A stretch of 64,000 nucleotides of DNA, taken from NCBI RefSeq assembly GCF_046630445.1, contig NC_092334.1, positions 103,363,501-103,427,500 of the forward strand, read 5' to 3'. A program made the position numbers and the translations under genes. The notes below the pieces were generated by a model. That model worked only from the letters and a program-made list of their open reading frames with translations, was not told the origin of the DNA and searched no databases. Source of the stretch: Rutidosis leptorrhynchoides (lineage: Eukaryota > Streptophyta > Magnoliopsida > Asterales > Asteraceae). Shown here piece after piece: positions 12,060 to 24,246 of this stretch; positions within the stretch are counted from its first letter, which is position 1, and each line of letters begins with the position of its first letter.

Positions 12060-15000
12060 CTATTTTGCGTCATCGGGAAACAAATGCGGGTATTTTTGTT
12101 TCATTTTATCCTCTCGCTCCCAAGTAAACTCGGGACCTCTTCGTGCATTACAACGAACTTTAACGATCGGTATGTTGCTCTGCTTGAGCCGTTTAACTTC
12201 ACGGTCCATGATCTCGATTGGTTCTTCTATGAATTGTAGTTTCTCGTCAACTTGAATTTCTTCAAGAGGAATGGTGAGGTCTTCCTTTGCAAGACACTTT
12301 TTAAGGTTCGAGACGTGAAATGTATTATGTACTCTGGCGAGTTGTTGCGGTAACTCGAGTCGATAAGCTACCGGTCCGATGCGTTCGATAATTTTGAACG
12401 GGCCTACATACCTTGGGTTTAGTTTACCCCTTTTTCCAAAACGTATTACACCTTTCCAAGGTGACACCTTTAACATAACCATGTCACCGATCTGAAACTC
12501 TAATGGTTTCCTTCGGACATCGGCGTAGCTCTTTTGGTGACTACGGGCTGTTTTCAATTTCTCCTTGATTTGCACTATCTTCTCAGTAGTTTCATGGATG
12601 ATCTCGGGTCCAGTTAATTGTCGATCTCCTACTTCGTTCCAACAGATAGGGGATCTACACTTCCTTCCATACAGTGCTTCGAATGGTGCAGCTTTAATGC
12701 TCGCATGATAACTATTATTATACGAGAATTCTGCTAATGCTAGATATTTATCCCATCCGTTTCCAAAATCGATCACACATGCCCTAAGCATGTCTTCAAG
12801 AGTCTGAATTGTTCTTTCACTCTGCCCGTCAGTTTGCGGATGATATGCGGTACTCATATCCAAACGAGTTCCTAGGGCCTCCTGTAGTGATTGCAGAACT
12901 TTGATGTAAATCTACTATCACGATCGGATATAATGGAAATAGGTATTCCATGCCTTGAAACAATTTCCTTTATGTATAATCATAATAGTTTCTCCATTCT
13001 ATCCGTTTCCTTTATAGGCAATAAATGTACAGATTTGGTGAGACGATCAACTATTACCCAAATGGTGTCATAACCCCAGGCAGTCTTAGGTAATTTTGTG
13101 ATGAAATCCATGGTAATACCATCCCATTTCCATTCTGGGATTTCTGGTTGTTGAAGTAATCCTGACGGCTTTTGGTGTTCTGCTTTGACTTTGGAACAAG
13201 TTAAACATTCCCCAACATATGTTGCAACGTCTGTCTTCAAATTAGGCCACCAATAATGTGTCTTAAGATCTTGATACATCTTTCCAACTCCAGGATGTAT
13301 CGAGTATCTTGTCTTATGTGCCTCATTCAATATTAACTTCCTTAATCCACCCAACTTTGGTACCCAAATACGGTTTGCAAAATATCGAATTCCATCTTCC
13401 CGCATAATGAGTTGTTTCCCATACTTCTTCATTATTTCATTTCCGATGTTTTCTTTAGTAAGAGCTTCTCGTTGAGCCTCTTTGATTTGTGAGTTGAGAT
13501 TCATGCGAATTTTTATGTTCATTGCTCGTACTCGAATTGGTTCTCGTTCCTTTCTGCTTAAAGCGTCGGCCACTACATTCGCTTTCCCGGGATGATAGCG
13601 AATCTCACAATCGTAGTCGTTTATCAGCTCGACCCACCTACGTTGCCTCATGTTCAGCTGTTTCTGATCGAAAATATGTTGAAGACTTTTATGATCAGTA
13701 AACACAGTGCATCTAACCCCGTATAAGTAGTGTCTCCATATCTTCAACGCAAACACGACTGCTCCCAGTTCTAGATCATGCGTCGTATAATTCCGCTCGT
13801 GAATCTTCAATTGTCGGGATGCGTATGCAATAACTTTCTTTCGTTGCATAAGAACACAACCAAAACCTTGTCGCGAAGCGTCACAATATATTTCAAAATC
13901 ATCGTTCCCTTCAGGTAACGATAAAATAGGCGCCGTAGTTAACTTCTTCTTCAGTAATTGAAATGCATTCTCCTGCTCCGAGGTCCATTCGTATTTCTTC
14001 CCTTTTTGCGTTAATGCTGTCAACGGCTTAGCTATTCGGGAAAAATCTTGAATAAACCTTCTATAATAACCGGCTAAACCCAAAAATTGGCGTATCTGCA
14101 TTGGTGTTTTAGGAGTCTCCCATTTTTCAATGGCCTCAATTTTAGCTGGATCAACCTGAATTGTTTTGCTACTAACAACGTGACCAAGAAATTGCACTTC
14201 TTTCAACCATAAAGCACACTTAGAAAATTTAGCGTATAGCTGTTCTTTTCTCAACAACTCTAATATTAACCTTAAATGCTGCTCATGCTCTTGCTCACTC
14301 TTGGAATAGATAAGAATGTCATCAATGAAAACAATAACAAACTTATCTAAATATGGACTACAAACTCGATTCATGAGGTCCATGAATACAGCTGGCGCAT
14401 TCGTCAATCCAAACGGCATGACCAAAAATTCATAATGACCGTAACGTGTCCGAAAAGCAGTTTTCGGTATATCTTCTTCTTTGACGCGTAATTGATGATA
14501 GCCCGATCTTAGGTCAATTTTCGAGTACACACATGATCCTTGGAGTTGATCAAATAAGTCGTCAATTCTCGGTAGTGGATACCGATTTTTGATAGTTAAC
14601 TTATTTAATTCACGATAATCTATACACATCCTAAAAGATCCATCTTTCTTTTTAACAAATAGAATCGGAGCTCCCCACGGTGAAGTACTTGGTCGTATGA
14701 ATCCACGATCCAGTAATTCTTTTAACTGACTCTGAAGTTCTTTTAACTCGGACGGTACAAGTCTATATGGAGCACGGGCAACTGGTGCAGCTCCTGGTAC
14801 TAAATCTATTTGAAATTCTACAGATCTAAATGGAGGTAATCCCGGCAACTCTTCCAGAAAAACTTCAGGAAAATCTCTTGCCACAGGCACGTCGTTGATG
14901 CACTTCTCTTTTTCTTTCTTTTCGACTTTATTAACATGTGCTAGAATAGCATAACATCCCTTTTCTAAACACTTCTTGGCTTTCAAACAGCTAATGAGTT

Positions 15001-16489
15001 TTAGATTTGAGTTACCCTTCTCTACATAAATCATCACCGGCATTTTATCCTTACAAGGAATGTGAATTGCCTTCTTGGCACACACAACTTCAGCTCCTAC
15101 TTTGGACATCCAGTCCATGCCGACTATTACATCAAAACTTCCTAATTCTACGGGTATCAAGTCAATTTTAAACGTTTCTCCGGCTAAATTTATTTTACAA
15201 TCACGACAAATTTTATCGGCTTTAATTAGTTTACCATTAGCTAACTCAATCATGTACTTAGCATCTAGAGGTAATGATGAACAATTCAATTTAGTGTAAA
15301 AATTTCTACACACGTAACTTCTATCGGCACCAGTATCAAATATAATAGATGCTGATAAGTTATTAATGGTAAACGTACTCGTAACAAGCTCCGGGTCTTC
15401 ACATGCCTCTCTAGCATTAATAATAAATGCTCTCCCACGTGCAGGTCCGATATTCTTCTCAGGATTCGGGCACTGGCTCTTATAGTGACCTTGTTTTCCA
15501 CACCCATAACAAGTAATGGTAGCCAAAGCAGTTCTATTTGCATTGGTGGCAGGAGTCTTGGTACCATTTGTATTTGTAACGAGAGCCCTACAATCTTCAG
15601 CAAGATGACCCTTTCGATTACATTTGTTGCATACCACATTACAGTAGCCAGAGTGATGTTTGTGGCATCGGTTACATAAAGGATTTTGTCCTTTATAACC
15701 AAAGCTTAAACCACTACCCGCACCTTGCGTGATTTCTTGTTTCTTAAAAGATTGTTGTTGGTTACCTCGATCATAATTTCCATTCCACTTTCTTTTGTTA
15801 CCTGATACCTTCACATCAGTATTGGATACTTTCTTATCCATGATGACCTGATCCATTAGCTCGTTTGCCATGGTTATAGCTTCATGAATTGTCTTAGGTT
15901 TCGATGCTGTAACATTTGCCTTGACCTTTTTGGGCAAACCATCTTTGTACATTTCAATCTTCCGTTCTTCGGTTGGAACCAATTCAGGACATAGCAAAAC
16001 TAATTCCATGAATCGCTGATTGTAGTTGGTGATTTCAGTACCAACAACCTTCAGGCTTCGTAATTCATCTTCCAACTTCCTAACCTCGTTCCTTGGACAA
16101 TACTCGTTGATTAACATTATTTTGAATTCTTCCCATGGAGTATCATAAGCTACATCTCCTCCTACAGCCTTCACATAATTTTTCCACCACGTGAGTGCAC
16201 TATCTTGTAAAGTGCACGATGCATACTTGGTCATGTCCTTTTCAACACAACCACTGATTTTAAACACAGTCTCCATCTTTTCTATCCACCGGGTTAAACC
16301 GATCGGTCCTTCTGTTCCACTGAATGATGAGGGCTTGCAAGCTTGAAAAGTTTTGTAGGTGCATCCTACACGAGGATTTGGGTTAACTGCAGCAGCTCTT
16401 GCAGCCTCGACCCATAACATTCTGTCGTTCACTCGCTGGTTAATGAATTCCTCGACTTCTTGTTCCGTCATTCGATTCAATCGCGCCAT
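12060..16489 (-). pseudogene. Element A gag-pol polyprotein, interrupted in integrase
   Basis: The first frame (16489 to 12980, 1,169 codons) holds the retrotransposon gag domain (about residues 40-215), three Cys-rich segments including C-x2-C-x4-H-x4-C knuckles at about 287-300 and 327-340, a protease with DTGA (about 385), RT with FIDDILIY, RNase H with the CDAS motif, and the integrase zinc finger plus the first catalytic Asp. A TAG ends it near 12980; a frame change follows before 12863. The second frame (12863 to 12060, 267 codons) gives the rest of the integrase core, the GPF-type module ([11 protein letters not shown]) and a chromodomain-like C-terminus ending [10 protein letters not shown]. 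Gag and pol share one frame, as in chromoviruses. Confidence 0.92.
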
Positions 16490-16646
16490 ATTCTTCTATA
16501 AGAATGAAAAGAAAATAATTATTCACATGGAATATTATAGATGTAGTGTATATTTACAGTACATTATAGCTTATTAATAATATGAACCAGGTATTATTAT
16601 AAAAGCCTTTTCTTCTTATTAGCGTTTTATAATTATATCTAGGGTA

Positions 16647-16661
16647 GTACCTACCCGTTAA
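16647..16661 (-). promoter_or_regulatory. Second PPT-like motif upstream of gag (element A)
   Basis: GTACCTACCCGTTAA repeats the sequence next to the 3' LTR (12013-12027). It lies about 160 bases before the gag start. A matching copy occurs at the same relative place in element C (47119-47133) and a slightly changed one in element B (37643-37656). The neighbouring block with TAGCGTTTTATAA is also shared with C. Confidence 0.6.
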
Positions 16662-16837
16662 TGTCCATACTTAATAGCTTAGTACAGAACCAATTACTAC
16701 CATCTAAATAATACTTAACCATGGAAAATTATTGCATTTCATACTTCACTATTTTACATATGCTTATCTTACATTGAACATTAAGCAAATCACACTAATA
16801 ATATTATACAAAACATTATATGATCCCATGGTTTAAT

Positions 16838-17150
16838 ACGGCAGCGCATCGTTTGGTCTATTTTCTAGGACGTTTAGGTTCAAAGAATCGCTTAACGCTT
16901 ATCCTGGCTGTCTGCCTATATTTTGGCGGTGGGCGGGCAGTAAAGGCTCACTTAGTAGACAGCGAGCGAGCAGCAAGCACCTACTCCTATCAAAATGAAA
17001 AGCAGCAAGCTGAACTTGAATTGAAGAAGCGAGCCTCTATCAGAGAAAGGAAAGCCGTTGCGCGTTAGCGCATCCGTTTTCTTGCTCGTTAGCGCCCTTC
17101 CTTCAGCTGGCTTCGCCTTATCTATTCATCTCTTTTTTCAAATGGAGATT
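16838..17150. other. Probable mitochondrial DNA insert in element A leader
   Basis: The block is much richer in G and C than its surroundings and has no counterpart in element C. Stretches such as CTTGCTCGTTAGCGCCCTTC and CTTCAGCTGGCTTCGCC recall repeats common in plant mitochondrial genomes. A plus-strand frame of 82 codons crosses it but has no known product. The mitochondrial origin is from memory of typical sequence style, not from a search. Confidence 0.45.
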
Positions 17151-17602
17151 TAGGGATCTCTCTTGTTCATAGATCTTGAAACCGGATCCCTATATTTTGG
17201 CTGTGGGGCTGAAGAACTGGATGCCAGGATAGAACGAATAGGAATAGCGGGAATAGGGGTGGTAGTGTCTAGTGGAGTTGGTGCCACATCATCCTCACTA
17301 AACTCGGGATTTGAATTTTCTAATTCATTAGCCTTTCGTTTCTTTCCTAGTTCGAACTTGTCTTTTGTAATTTCCTGTATTTCTTCCTCTGGTTCACTTT
17401 CCTCCTCGGGTTCACTTTCCTCCTCGGGTTCACTTTCCTCCTCGGGTTCACTTTCCGGGTTCTCTATAGTCGGTTCATCCGGAATTTGTGAGTCTTCCCC
17501 AAAGATATTATTTTCGTCATCGGATAGGTTAATGACTGGAACACCATCTGAAGATTCTGGTTCGGAGTCGCTGAATGTGATAACAAGTTTTGAGCCCGAC
17601 AT
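17150..17602 (-). CDS. Element A acidic leader ORF
   Basis: This is an open frame of 150 codons between PBS and gag, on the sense strand of the element. Residues about 50-75 are four copies of an 18-bp unit coding SEPEEE-type hexads. The N-terminal MSGSKLVITFSDSEPESSD and the Lys/Arg stretch (KKRKANE) resemble an acidic nuclear-type protein, but I recognise no domain. Element C has a related ORF at the same place (48399-48743). In A the frame ends where the GC-rich insert begins, so its C-terminus may be lost. Whether it is translated is unknown. Confidence 0.6.
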   Translation of the reverse strand: MSGSKLVITFSDSEPESSDGVPVINLSDDENNIFGEDSQIPDEPTIENPESEPEEESEPEEESEPEEESEPEEEIQEITKDKFELGKKRKANELENSNPEFSEDDVAPTPLDTTTPIPAIPIRSILASSSSAPQPKYRDPVSRSMNKRDP

Positions 17603-17776
17603 CTATCACACAACAACTAACCCATTAGTACTACATAATATTTACATATAAATTTTAACCAACAATGATAAGCAATGGTTTTTAAATCAGACCCGGTCAA
17701 AGTCCAGACTTACTAATGTATCCTAACGACTTATCAGTTAGACACACTAATGCAAACCTGGTTCGCTAAGACCACC

Positions 17777-17788
17777 GCTCTGATACCA
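17777..17788 (-). promoter_or_regulatory. Element A primer binding site (initiator tRNA-Met)
   Basis: On the minus strand TGGTATCAGAGC lies two bases inside the 5' LTR, the standard complement to the 3' end of plant initiator tRNA-Met. Confidence 0.9.
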
Positions 17789-17790
17789 CA

Positions 17791-20674
17791 TGTCATAACC
17801 CGACCTTAACCATAAGGACGAATACAATAACATATGATTTCATCGCGTGGTATTGACCTCTATATGCGACATTTTTCAAAAACTGCATTTGTTTTTACAA
17901 TACAAACCATAGCTTTTATTACAAATACAAGGTTTAAACAACTTAATAAGGATTATCGTTTAGCGATAATCTTAGACTTACAAACTTTACATGTGATAAT
18001 AACAATACGACCTCCAACATATTTTACATTACAAATCCTCCGATATGCAGTTTTATTTTTGACACAAATATGCATACTCAAGATCTTGCTTAAATTCAAC
18101 ATGTTGCAGCGGAAGCTTTTAGTTATCACCTGAGAATAAACATGCTTAAAACGTCAACATAAAGTTGGTGAGATATAGGTTTAATGCCGGCAGCAATATA
18201 TATATATAGACCACAAAATTTCATATATAAACATTTTAATAAAAATATTCTAAGTGATTGAGCACTTGGTAACCATACTTAACATTTAATCACGTCGCAT
18301 ATTCCCTTTATTATGAAATCTTACTACACCGTACCAAGTGTAGTCACGAAACGAAGTACTGTGCAACCGTTGAATACTGGTCGTCCAGTCCGGTTGGGGT
18401 TGTCAGGCCCAATAGATCTATCAACAGGATTCGCGTTTACAATACCGCTGTAAATAGTAGTTACCAAGCTACAGGGAAGTATGCCAGTGGTACAACTCAA
18501 CGTAGAATATATTTTTCAGTTACTTGTGTCCATATCGTAAAACATAAAATACATGTATTCTCATCCCGAAATATTTAGAGTTTAAAAGTGGGACTATATA
18601 CTCACTTTTGCCTTGAAGATATATATATTTTTACTTGGTCTCCGGTTGATATCACGAACCTATCCATATATAATATATCAATATATTTTCATTTTAAACA
18701 ATCGTCACGTATATATACTTATAATACTTTTAATGTCTTCTTAGTCCGTAGTTAGCAATTCAATTTTAATGGTTCATATTTAGGTGTTCAATAAATAAAT
18801 AAAACCCCCATCGAAATAAATAAAACCCCCATCGTATTTTTATTGGTCGGGATTAATCTTGACCCATGGTACCTATATTGTCAAGAAGACGTATTGCGTA
18901 CAATCATGGGATCTTATGATTAATCTTCTCGTATAGTTTATGGGTGATCCTGAAATATATAAAATTAAATTATGAGTACATATATATAAAATATCATGTT
19001 ATTTTAGAAAGATGTGATTTATTTAATTTTTCTCCAATTATTTTCGTGGCTAAACTGGTTTTGGATATCCGATCTTGTTTTAATCATAGTTTCTTCGTTA
19101 CAACTCCGTTTTCGTTGGTTCAACTTGCCACTTCCTTGGATCGAGTCCTTCTTTAAGAATATGAACTGTAAATACCTTAGTTTGTATTCGAAATCACTGG
19201 TCATAGGTCAAACTTTGGTGAAACTTATGAAGTTGATTATTTTCCATCATGTAAACAACCTTAAATGATTATTTTTCTAAAAATACTTATACTTTGAGTT
19301 AAATCATGAAATTTTTATGTGTTAACATATTCATAGTAAATATCAATTTTCCAGAAAATAAGCCTCCAATTCAAAGTTCAAGATGGTTTTTAATTATCCA
19401 ACCCAAAACAGCCCCCGGTTGTACTCCGACGACGTAAATTCAGTTTTTAAGGTGTTCTTTGAAAAACCAAGTTTTACCTTGTTAAGTTAGCATATCCTTA
19501 TGATATATTACAGGTCTTGAAGTATTTTAAAAGTTAAGTTAGAAGGATCTATTTAGTTTGCAAACAAGTTTGAAAACATTCAAACTATGTTCTTGTTGTT
19601 AAAATTTTATACCATAAAATAAGATAACTATATATATGAATCGAATAAGGTTATGAACAAAGTTACTACCTCAAGTTACTTGGACAAGGTTACTGTAAAA
19701 GAGAAGTAAAAACCTAGAATCAAAAGAGTGGTGGAGTTGGATGAAAGATTGGAAGTAAACTTGTGTTCTTGGAAGGATTCTTGAAGTGTTTTTGTAAGGG
19801 TTTTCTTATGGTGATTAAGTGATGTTTTTGAAGCTAGATCTTCATGGTTGTGGGCTGAGATGGTTAAGGGTTTTAAGGCTCTTGAAAGTGTGTTCCTAAC
19901 TAGCAAAATGATGTAGCAAAATTTAAAATGGATGGAGTATATATGGTGGTGATGGTGGCGTGAATGATGAAGATCATGGACAAAATTTATGTTGTAATTT
20001 TGTGTAATTAGTCATACTATCATACAAAAGTAATTACCTTATACTTAAGGCATGAACAAGAGAGTTACCTTATACATAAGGCATGAACAAGGGCTGGTTG
20101 GTGGTGATTTGATGTGTATATACCAATAGTAAATACGTATAGAAGCTAGGTATGATACGAGTACATATACTCTAAATATACGTATAGAAATCTTGTGAAA
20201 ACGGAACGAGGATTCAAATATTGTTATCTTTTGTGAATATACTTATATTGTTTTATGTATTTAAGTCCTTAAAAAGTGATTAAATACATTACATATACGA
20301 TATATGTATAAACATTATAGGTTATAAGTATTTATATCAAAAAACGTTACTTAAAGTTATCGTTTTGAAAACTTAAGTTAGTAGTTTCAAAATATACTTA
20401 TAACTTATTGTTATTAATACAAAATGAGATATTAAAACATCCTTAGATCATGTTAAATATGTATATATACATATATATACACAAACGTATAATTATCATA
20501 TGTTATATAGTTCGTGATATCATCGGTCAAACTAGACGGTCAAACGTTGTGTAAATCTCTTTTCAAAAACATAAGTCTCAACAATTTGGGTTTCTTATCA
20601 TGTTGGTAAGGTTTAATTTATGTAAATATTAATCTTATAAGTATAGATCGATCGAAAAAGTCCGGGTCATTACA
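17791..20674 (-). repeat. Element A 5' LTR
   Basis: Same limits and length (2,884 bp) as the left LTR, with about 17 base differences counted by eye. It is followed by the TSD copy GAAAG at 20675-20679. Confidence 0.95.
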
Positions 20675-20679
20675 GAAAG

Positions 20680-22109
20680 GAATGAAGGAGGTATTAGAGA
20701 GTGGACCATGGCTTATCAACAATGTTCCATTTATTCTTAATCAATGGTTCCCAGGTGTTTGGTTGCAGAAGATTGAGCCTCAAAGAATTCCTTTGTGGAT
20801 TTGCATTCATAATCTTCCAGTTGAATTATGGAATGGTAAGAGTATTGGGAAGTTAGCTAGTATGGTGGGGAAACCTATTCTTATGGATAAGGTTACAATG
20901 GATAGGTGTAAGAGTAAGAATGGCAGGCTGGGATTTGCTAGAGTATTAGTTGAAGTGGAAGCTAATGATGAGCTTCCTAACTCTATTGAATTTGGTTTTT
21001 CAGCCATTGGGCCTTACCCTGCAAGAGTTGGGAACTTAGAGGTTTCTTATCAATGGAAGCCACCATTATGCACTCATTGCAAGCTGTTTGGTCATTCTTT
21101 TAAATTGTGTAAGGTGAGGCCTAGATCTGCAGATGAAGAAGCTGAGATGGTAATTAAAAAAGCTTTGAATGTTAATAAGGAGAGTGCTCATGTAGCTAAG
21201 GTTAATGAAGTTGATGATGAGGGGTTTCAAATGGTAGGAAGGAAGAATAAGATTGTAAATAGGATAAATGAAAATTGGAGGAGGAGAACTGAGAGTAGAG
21301 ATCAGAGGTTTGATGGTCAAAAGCAACTGGGTAATTTAGGGGGAAGTTTTAGGAAGTTTCAAACTAGTGGGAGTTTTCCATTTAGGGGTAATGTTTTTGA
21401 TAGGATTGGAAAAGTGAATCAAGTTAATAGTGATCAAGCTAAGGTGCCAAGTAAAACAAGTCAAGATAATAGGGCTGACAATCAAAAATCTAAGGGGTTT
21501 TGGGTAGATTTAGGTAAACAAATTGAGAGTAGGTCTACACCAGTTGATTTAAGTACAAATAAGGCAAGTATTGTTAGTGGTCCACGACAAGCTTCATCTA
21601 GTAAAATGGTATGGAGATCAAAGGGTACAAAAGAGAATGATACTGATGGTTTAGTTAAGGGTGCAGAGTTGGTTGGTCCTAATAAGGTTGGATTTAATAA
21701 TATTGTAGTTGAACAAGCTGAAGATTTATCTGCTTTCGAGACGACTAATAAGTATAAATTGCTTGATGAAGAAGTTGAGGATGCTTCTGAAATAGAATCT
21801 GATGATGATGAGTGGGATACATTTTATGAATTGTATGTGGGTCAGATGAGGGAAGTTGAAAAATATTGGCAACAAGGTAAGATTCCAACCTATGATGAAA
21901 GAATGAAATGGAATGACAAACAGATTGAGTATTTTAATTCACAATGTACTCATTATGGGTTGGAGCAGATTATTGATCAAGATGATGTTGCATCAGAAAA
22001 AGATGGGTCTGCTCAGTTTATGAGTATGGAAATAAATAATAATGAGGGTGTTTGTTCACAGAAGAAGAATGAGTGTGGGAGCAAATCTACTGTTTCCAAT
22101 GGAGTGTAA
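20680..22109 (+). pseudogene. LINE ORF1, 3' part (DUF4283 end and zinc knuckle)
   Basis: The frame is open for 475 codons from 20682. It continues the DUF4283-like domain cut at 9128 (ESGPWLINNVPFIL, then WFPGVWLQKI) and reaches a zf-CCHC knuckle CTHCKLFGHSFKLC (about 21069-21110). The remaining 330 residues are polar and acidic without a known domain. It ends at TAA 22107-22109, overlapping the ORF2 start by a few bases. In an intact LINE this protein binds the element RNA. The part itself has no stop; it is lost because element A separates it from its N-terminus. Confidence 0.85.
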
Positions 22110-23665
22110 AATTTTAGCTTGGAATGTTAGAGGTATTAACAACACCTCTAATCTTAATGAAGTTGTTAAGTTTATTAGGAATGGTAATTTTAGTGTTTGT
22201 GGGCTATTAGAGACACATATTTATAAAAAGAATTAGAATAAGATTGGTAATCATGTTTTTGCAAATTGGGAATGGTTATCTAATATTGGAAGTTGTGATG
22301 GTGGGACTAGGATTTTAGTAGGATGGGATCCAAATAATGTTAGGGTTATGCTGATTAAGCAACATGCTTAAGTTGTTCACTGTTATGTTGAGCCTATAGG
22401 AGGTCAGAAAGGTTTTTTCTGTTCTTTTGTTTATGGATATCATAGGATGGTTATTAGAAGGCAGTTATGGGAAAGTTTGAAGTGTCATGCTAAATTTGTT
22501 AAGGATAGACCATGGGTGTTACTAGGGGACTTTAATGCCACTCTTGACCCTAGTGAACACTCTGCTGGACCATCTTTCATCACTAAAAGTATGTCTGAGT
22601 TCATGGAGTGTAATAGTGAGATTGAAATTGATGATATTGGGTGTTCTGGTCTTAGGTTTACTTGGAATCAAACTCCTGGTAAAGTTGATGGTATTCTCAA
22701 AAAGCTGGATAGGGTTATGTCTAATGCCAAATTTATGGGGGAATTTTCAAATGCTCATGCTATCTTTCATCCTTTCCTTTACTCTGATCATGCACCAATG
22801 GTACTTAGTGTTCCTGAGATTAAGAAAGCAAAAAATAGACCATTTAAATTTCCAAACTACATTACAAAGAAAGAGGGCTTCATGAGTTTAGTTAAAGACA
22901 ATTGGTTTTCTGATGTTACTGGATGTAATATGTTTAAACTGGTTTCTAGATTGAAGGGATTGAAGAAGCCTATAAGAAAGTTTAACTTTAATAATGGGAA
23001 TCTGTTTCAAAAAGTCAATATTTGTAGAGAAGAGTTGGAGAAGGTTCAAAGTCAAGTTGAGAAGGATCCCACAAATCCTGTTTTGAGAAATGCTGAATCA
23101 ATTTGTGTTAAAAATTATAAGGAGGCTGTGCTTGATGAAGAGTTGTTTTTGAAGAAAAAAGTTAAAGTAGAATGGTTGAAAGAAGGGGATCAAAACTCAA
23201 GGTACTTTCATAATGCTGTTAAGGGTAGGATTAGTAAGGGTAGGCTTGAATCTATTGAGGATATGCATGGTAATAGATATTTTGGGTTAGAGGTTCATGA
23301 GCAGTTTGTTGATTATTTCAAAAGTGTCCTTGGTACTAGTGTTGATGTTACTCCTATTGAGCAGCCTGATAGCTTATTTAAAAGGAAAATTTCTTTTGAG
23401 AATGCATGTTATATGGTTAGAATAATTAAAGATGAGGAGATAAAGGCTGCTTTATTTGATATTGATGATGATAAAGCTCCAGGTCCTGATGGATTTTCGT
23501 CTAAATTTTTTAAGGATAGCTGGAATATTATTGGTGCAGATGTGTGTAAAGCTGTTAGAGAATATTTTCAAAATGGAAAGTTATTAAAAGAAGTGAATGC
23601 TACTGTGATTGCTTTGGTACCTAAGGTGTCTAGTCCTCAAAATGTTTCTCAATTTAGGCCAATAG
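22099..23665 (+). pseudogene. LINE ORF2, 5' part (endonuclease, start of RT)
   Basis: The start is at 22099 (MECKILAWNVRGINN), overlapping the end of ORF1. TAG at 22234-22236 and TAA at 22369-22371 break the frame; from 22447 it is open for 407 codons. The endonuclease shows LLETH (catalytic Glu), GDFNATLD and YSDHAPM near 22780. The RT starts with APGPDGFSSKFFKD (about 23475) and is cut at FRPI by a solo LTR at 23666. The two stops mean it is inactive even without that insertion. Confidence 0.88.
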
Positions 23666-24160
23666 TGTAACGACCCGGATTTTTCCAATCATTTTATACT
23701 TATGAGATTAATATTTACATAAAATAAACCTTACCAACATGATAAGCAATCCAAACTGTTGAGACTTATGTTTTTGAAAAGAGTTTCACACAACGTTTGA
23801 CCGTCCAATTTGACCGATGATATCACAAACTATATAACACACGATAATTATACGATTATGTATATGTATATATCTATACATATTTAACATGATTTAAGGA
23901 TGGTTTAACATTTCATTGTGAACTAACAACAATGAGTTATAAGTATACTTTGAGACCACTAACTTAAGTTATCAAAACGATAACTATATGTAACATTCTT
24001 TGACATATATACTTACAGTATATAATGTGTTGGTGATCTATGTCACCAATATGATTTAAGTGTAATGGGATTAATTTGTAACCAAAATAATCTTGATAAA
24101 TATCGAACAAGTTTGGGGAAGTGTGGAGTGCACACTTGTTTGAACTTATGTTGATTATGA

Positions 24161-24246
24161 CGGGGGTTCGGGGGCAGCGCCCCCGATAAGCGGGGTCCAA
24201 GGGGTGGCAACCCCTGGCGGGGTCCAAGGGGCAGAGCCCCTGGCTG
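24161..24246. repeat. GC-rich block of three short palindromes
   Basis: Three near-perfect palindromes follow each other: GGGGGCAGCGCCCCC (24170-24184), AGGGGTGGCAACCCCT (24200-24215) and AGGGGCAGAGCCCCT (24227-24241), joined by GGGGTCCA-type linkers. The element A LTRs lack the block. Confidence 0.85.

Larger units (their letters stand above)
9129..20674 (-). mobile_element. Element A: full-length Ty3 chromovirus (Tekay-like)
   Basis: Two LTRs of 2,884 bp each (9129-12012 and 17791-20674) start TG, end CA and are flanked by the 5-bp duplication GAAAG (9124-9128 and 20675-20679). The element reads on the minus strand: 5' LTR at the right, PBS, leader ORF, gag-pol and a 3' LTR at the left. 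I counted roughly 17 substitutions between the LTRs, about 0.6 %, which implies a recent insertion. It lies inside ORF1 of the nest LINE. One stop and a frameshift in integrase make this copy defective. Confidence 0.95.

Noticed and set aside
17163-17651. 162-codon plus-strand frame of Ser-Gly-Ser repeats
   Set aside because: It is the antisense shadow of the acidic leader ORF of element A; the same holds for 48490-48777 opposite the leader ORF of C.
24161-24246. CRISPR-like repeat array
   Set aside because: Only three unequal palindromes without spacers, in a plant LTR.
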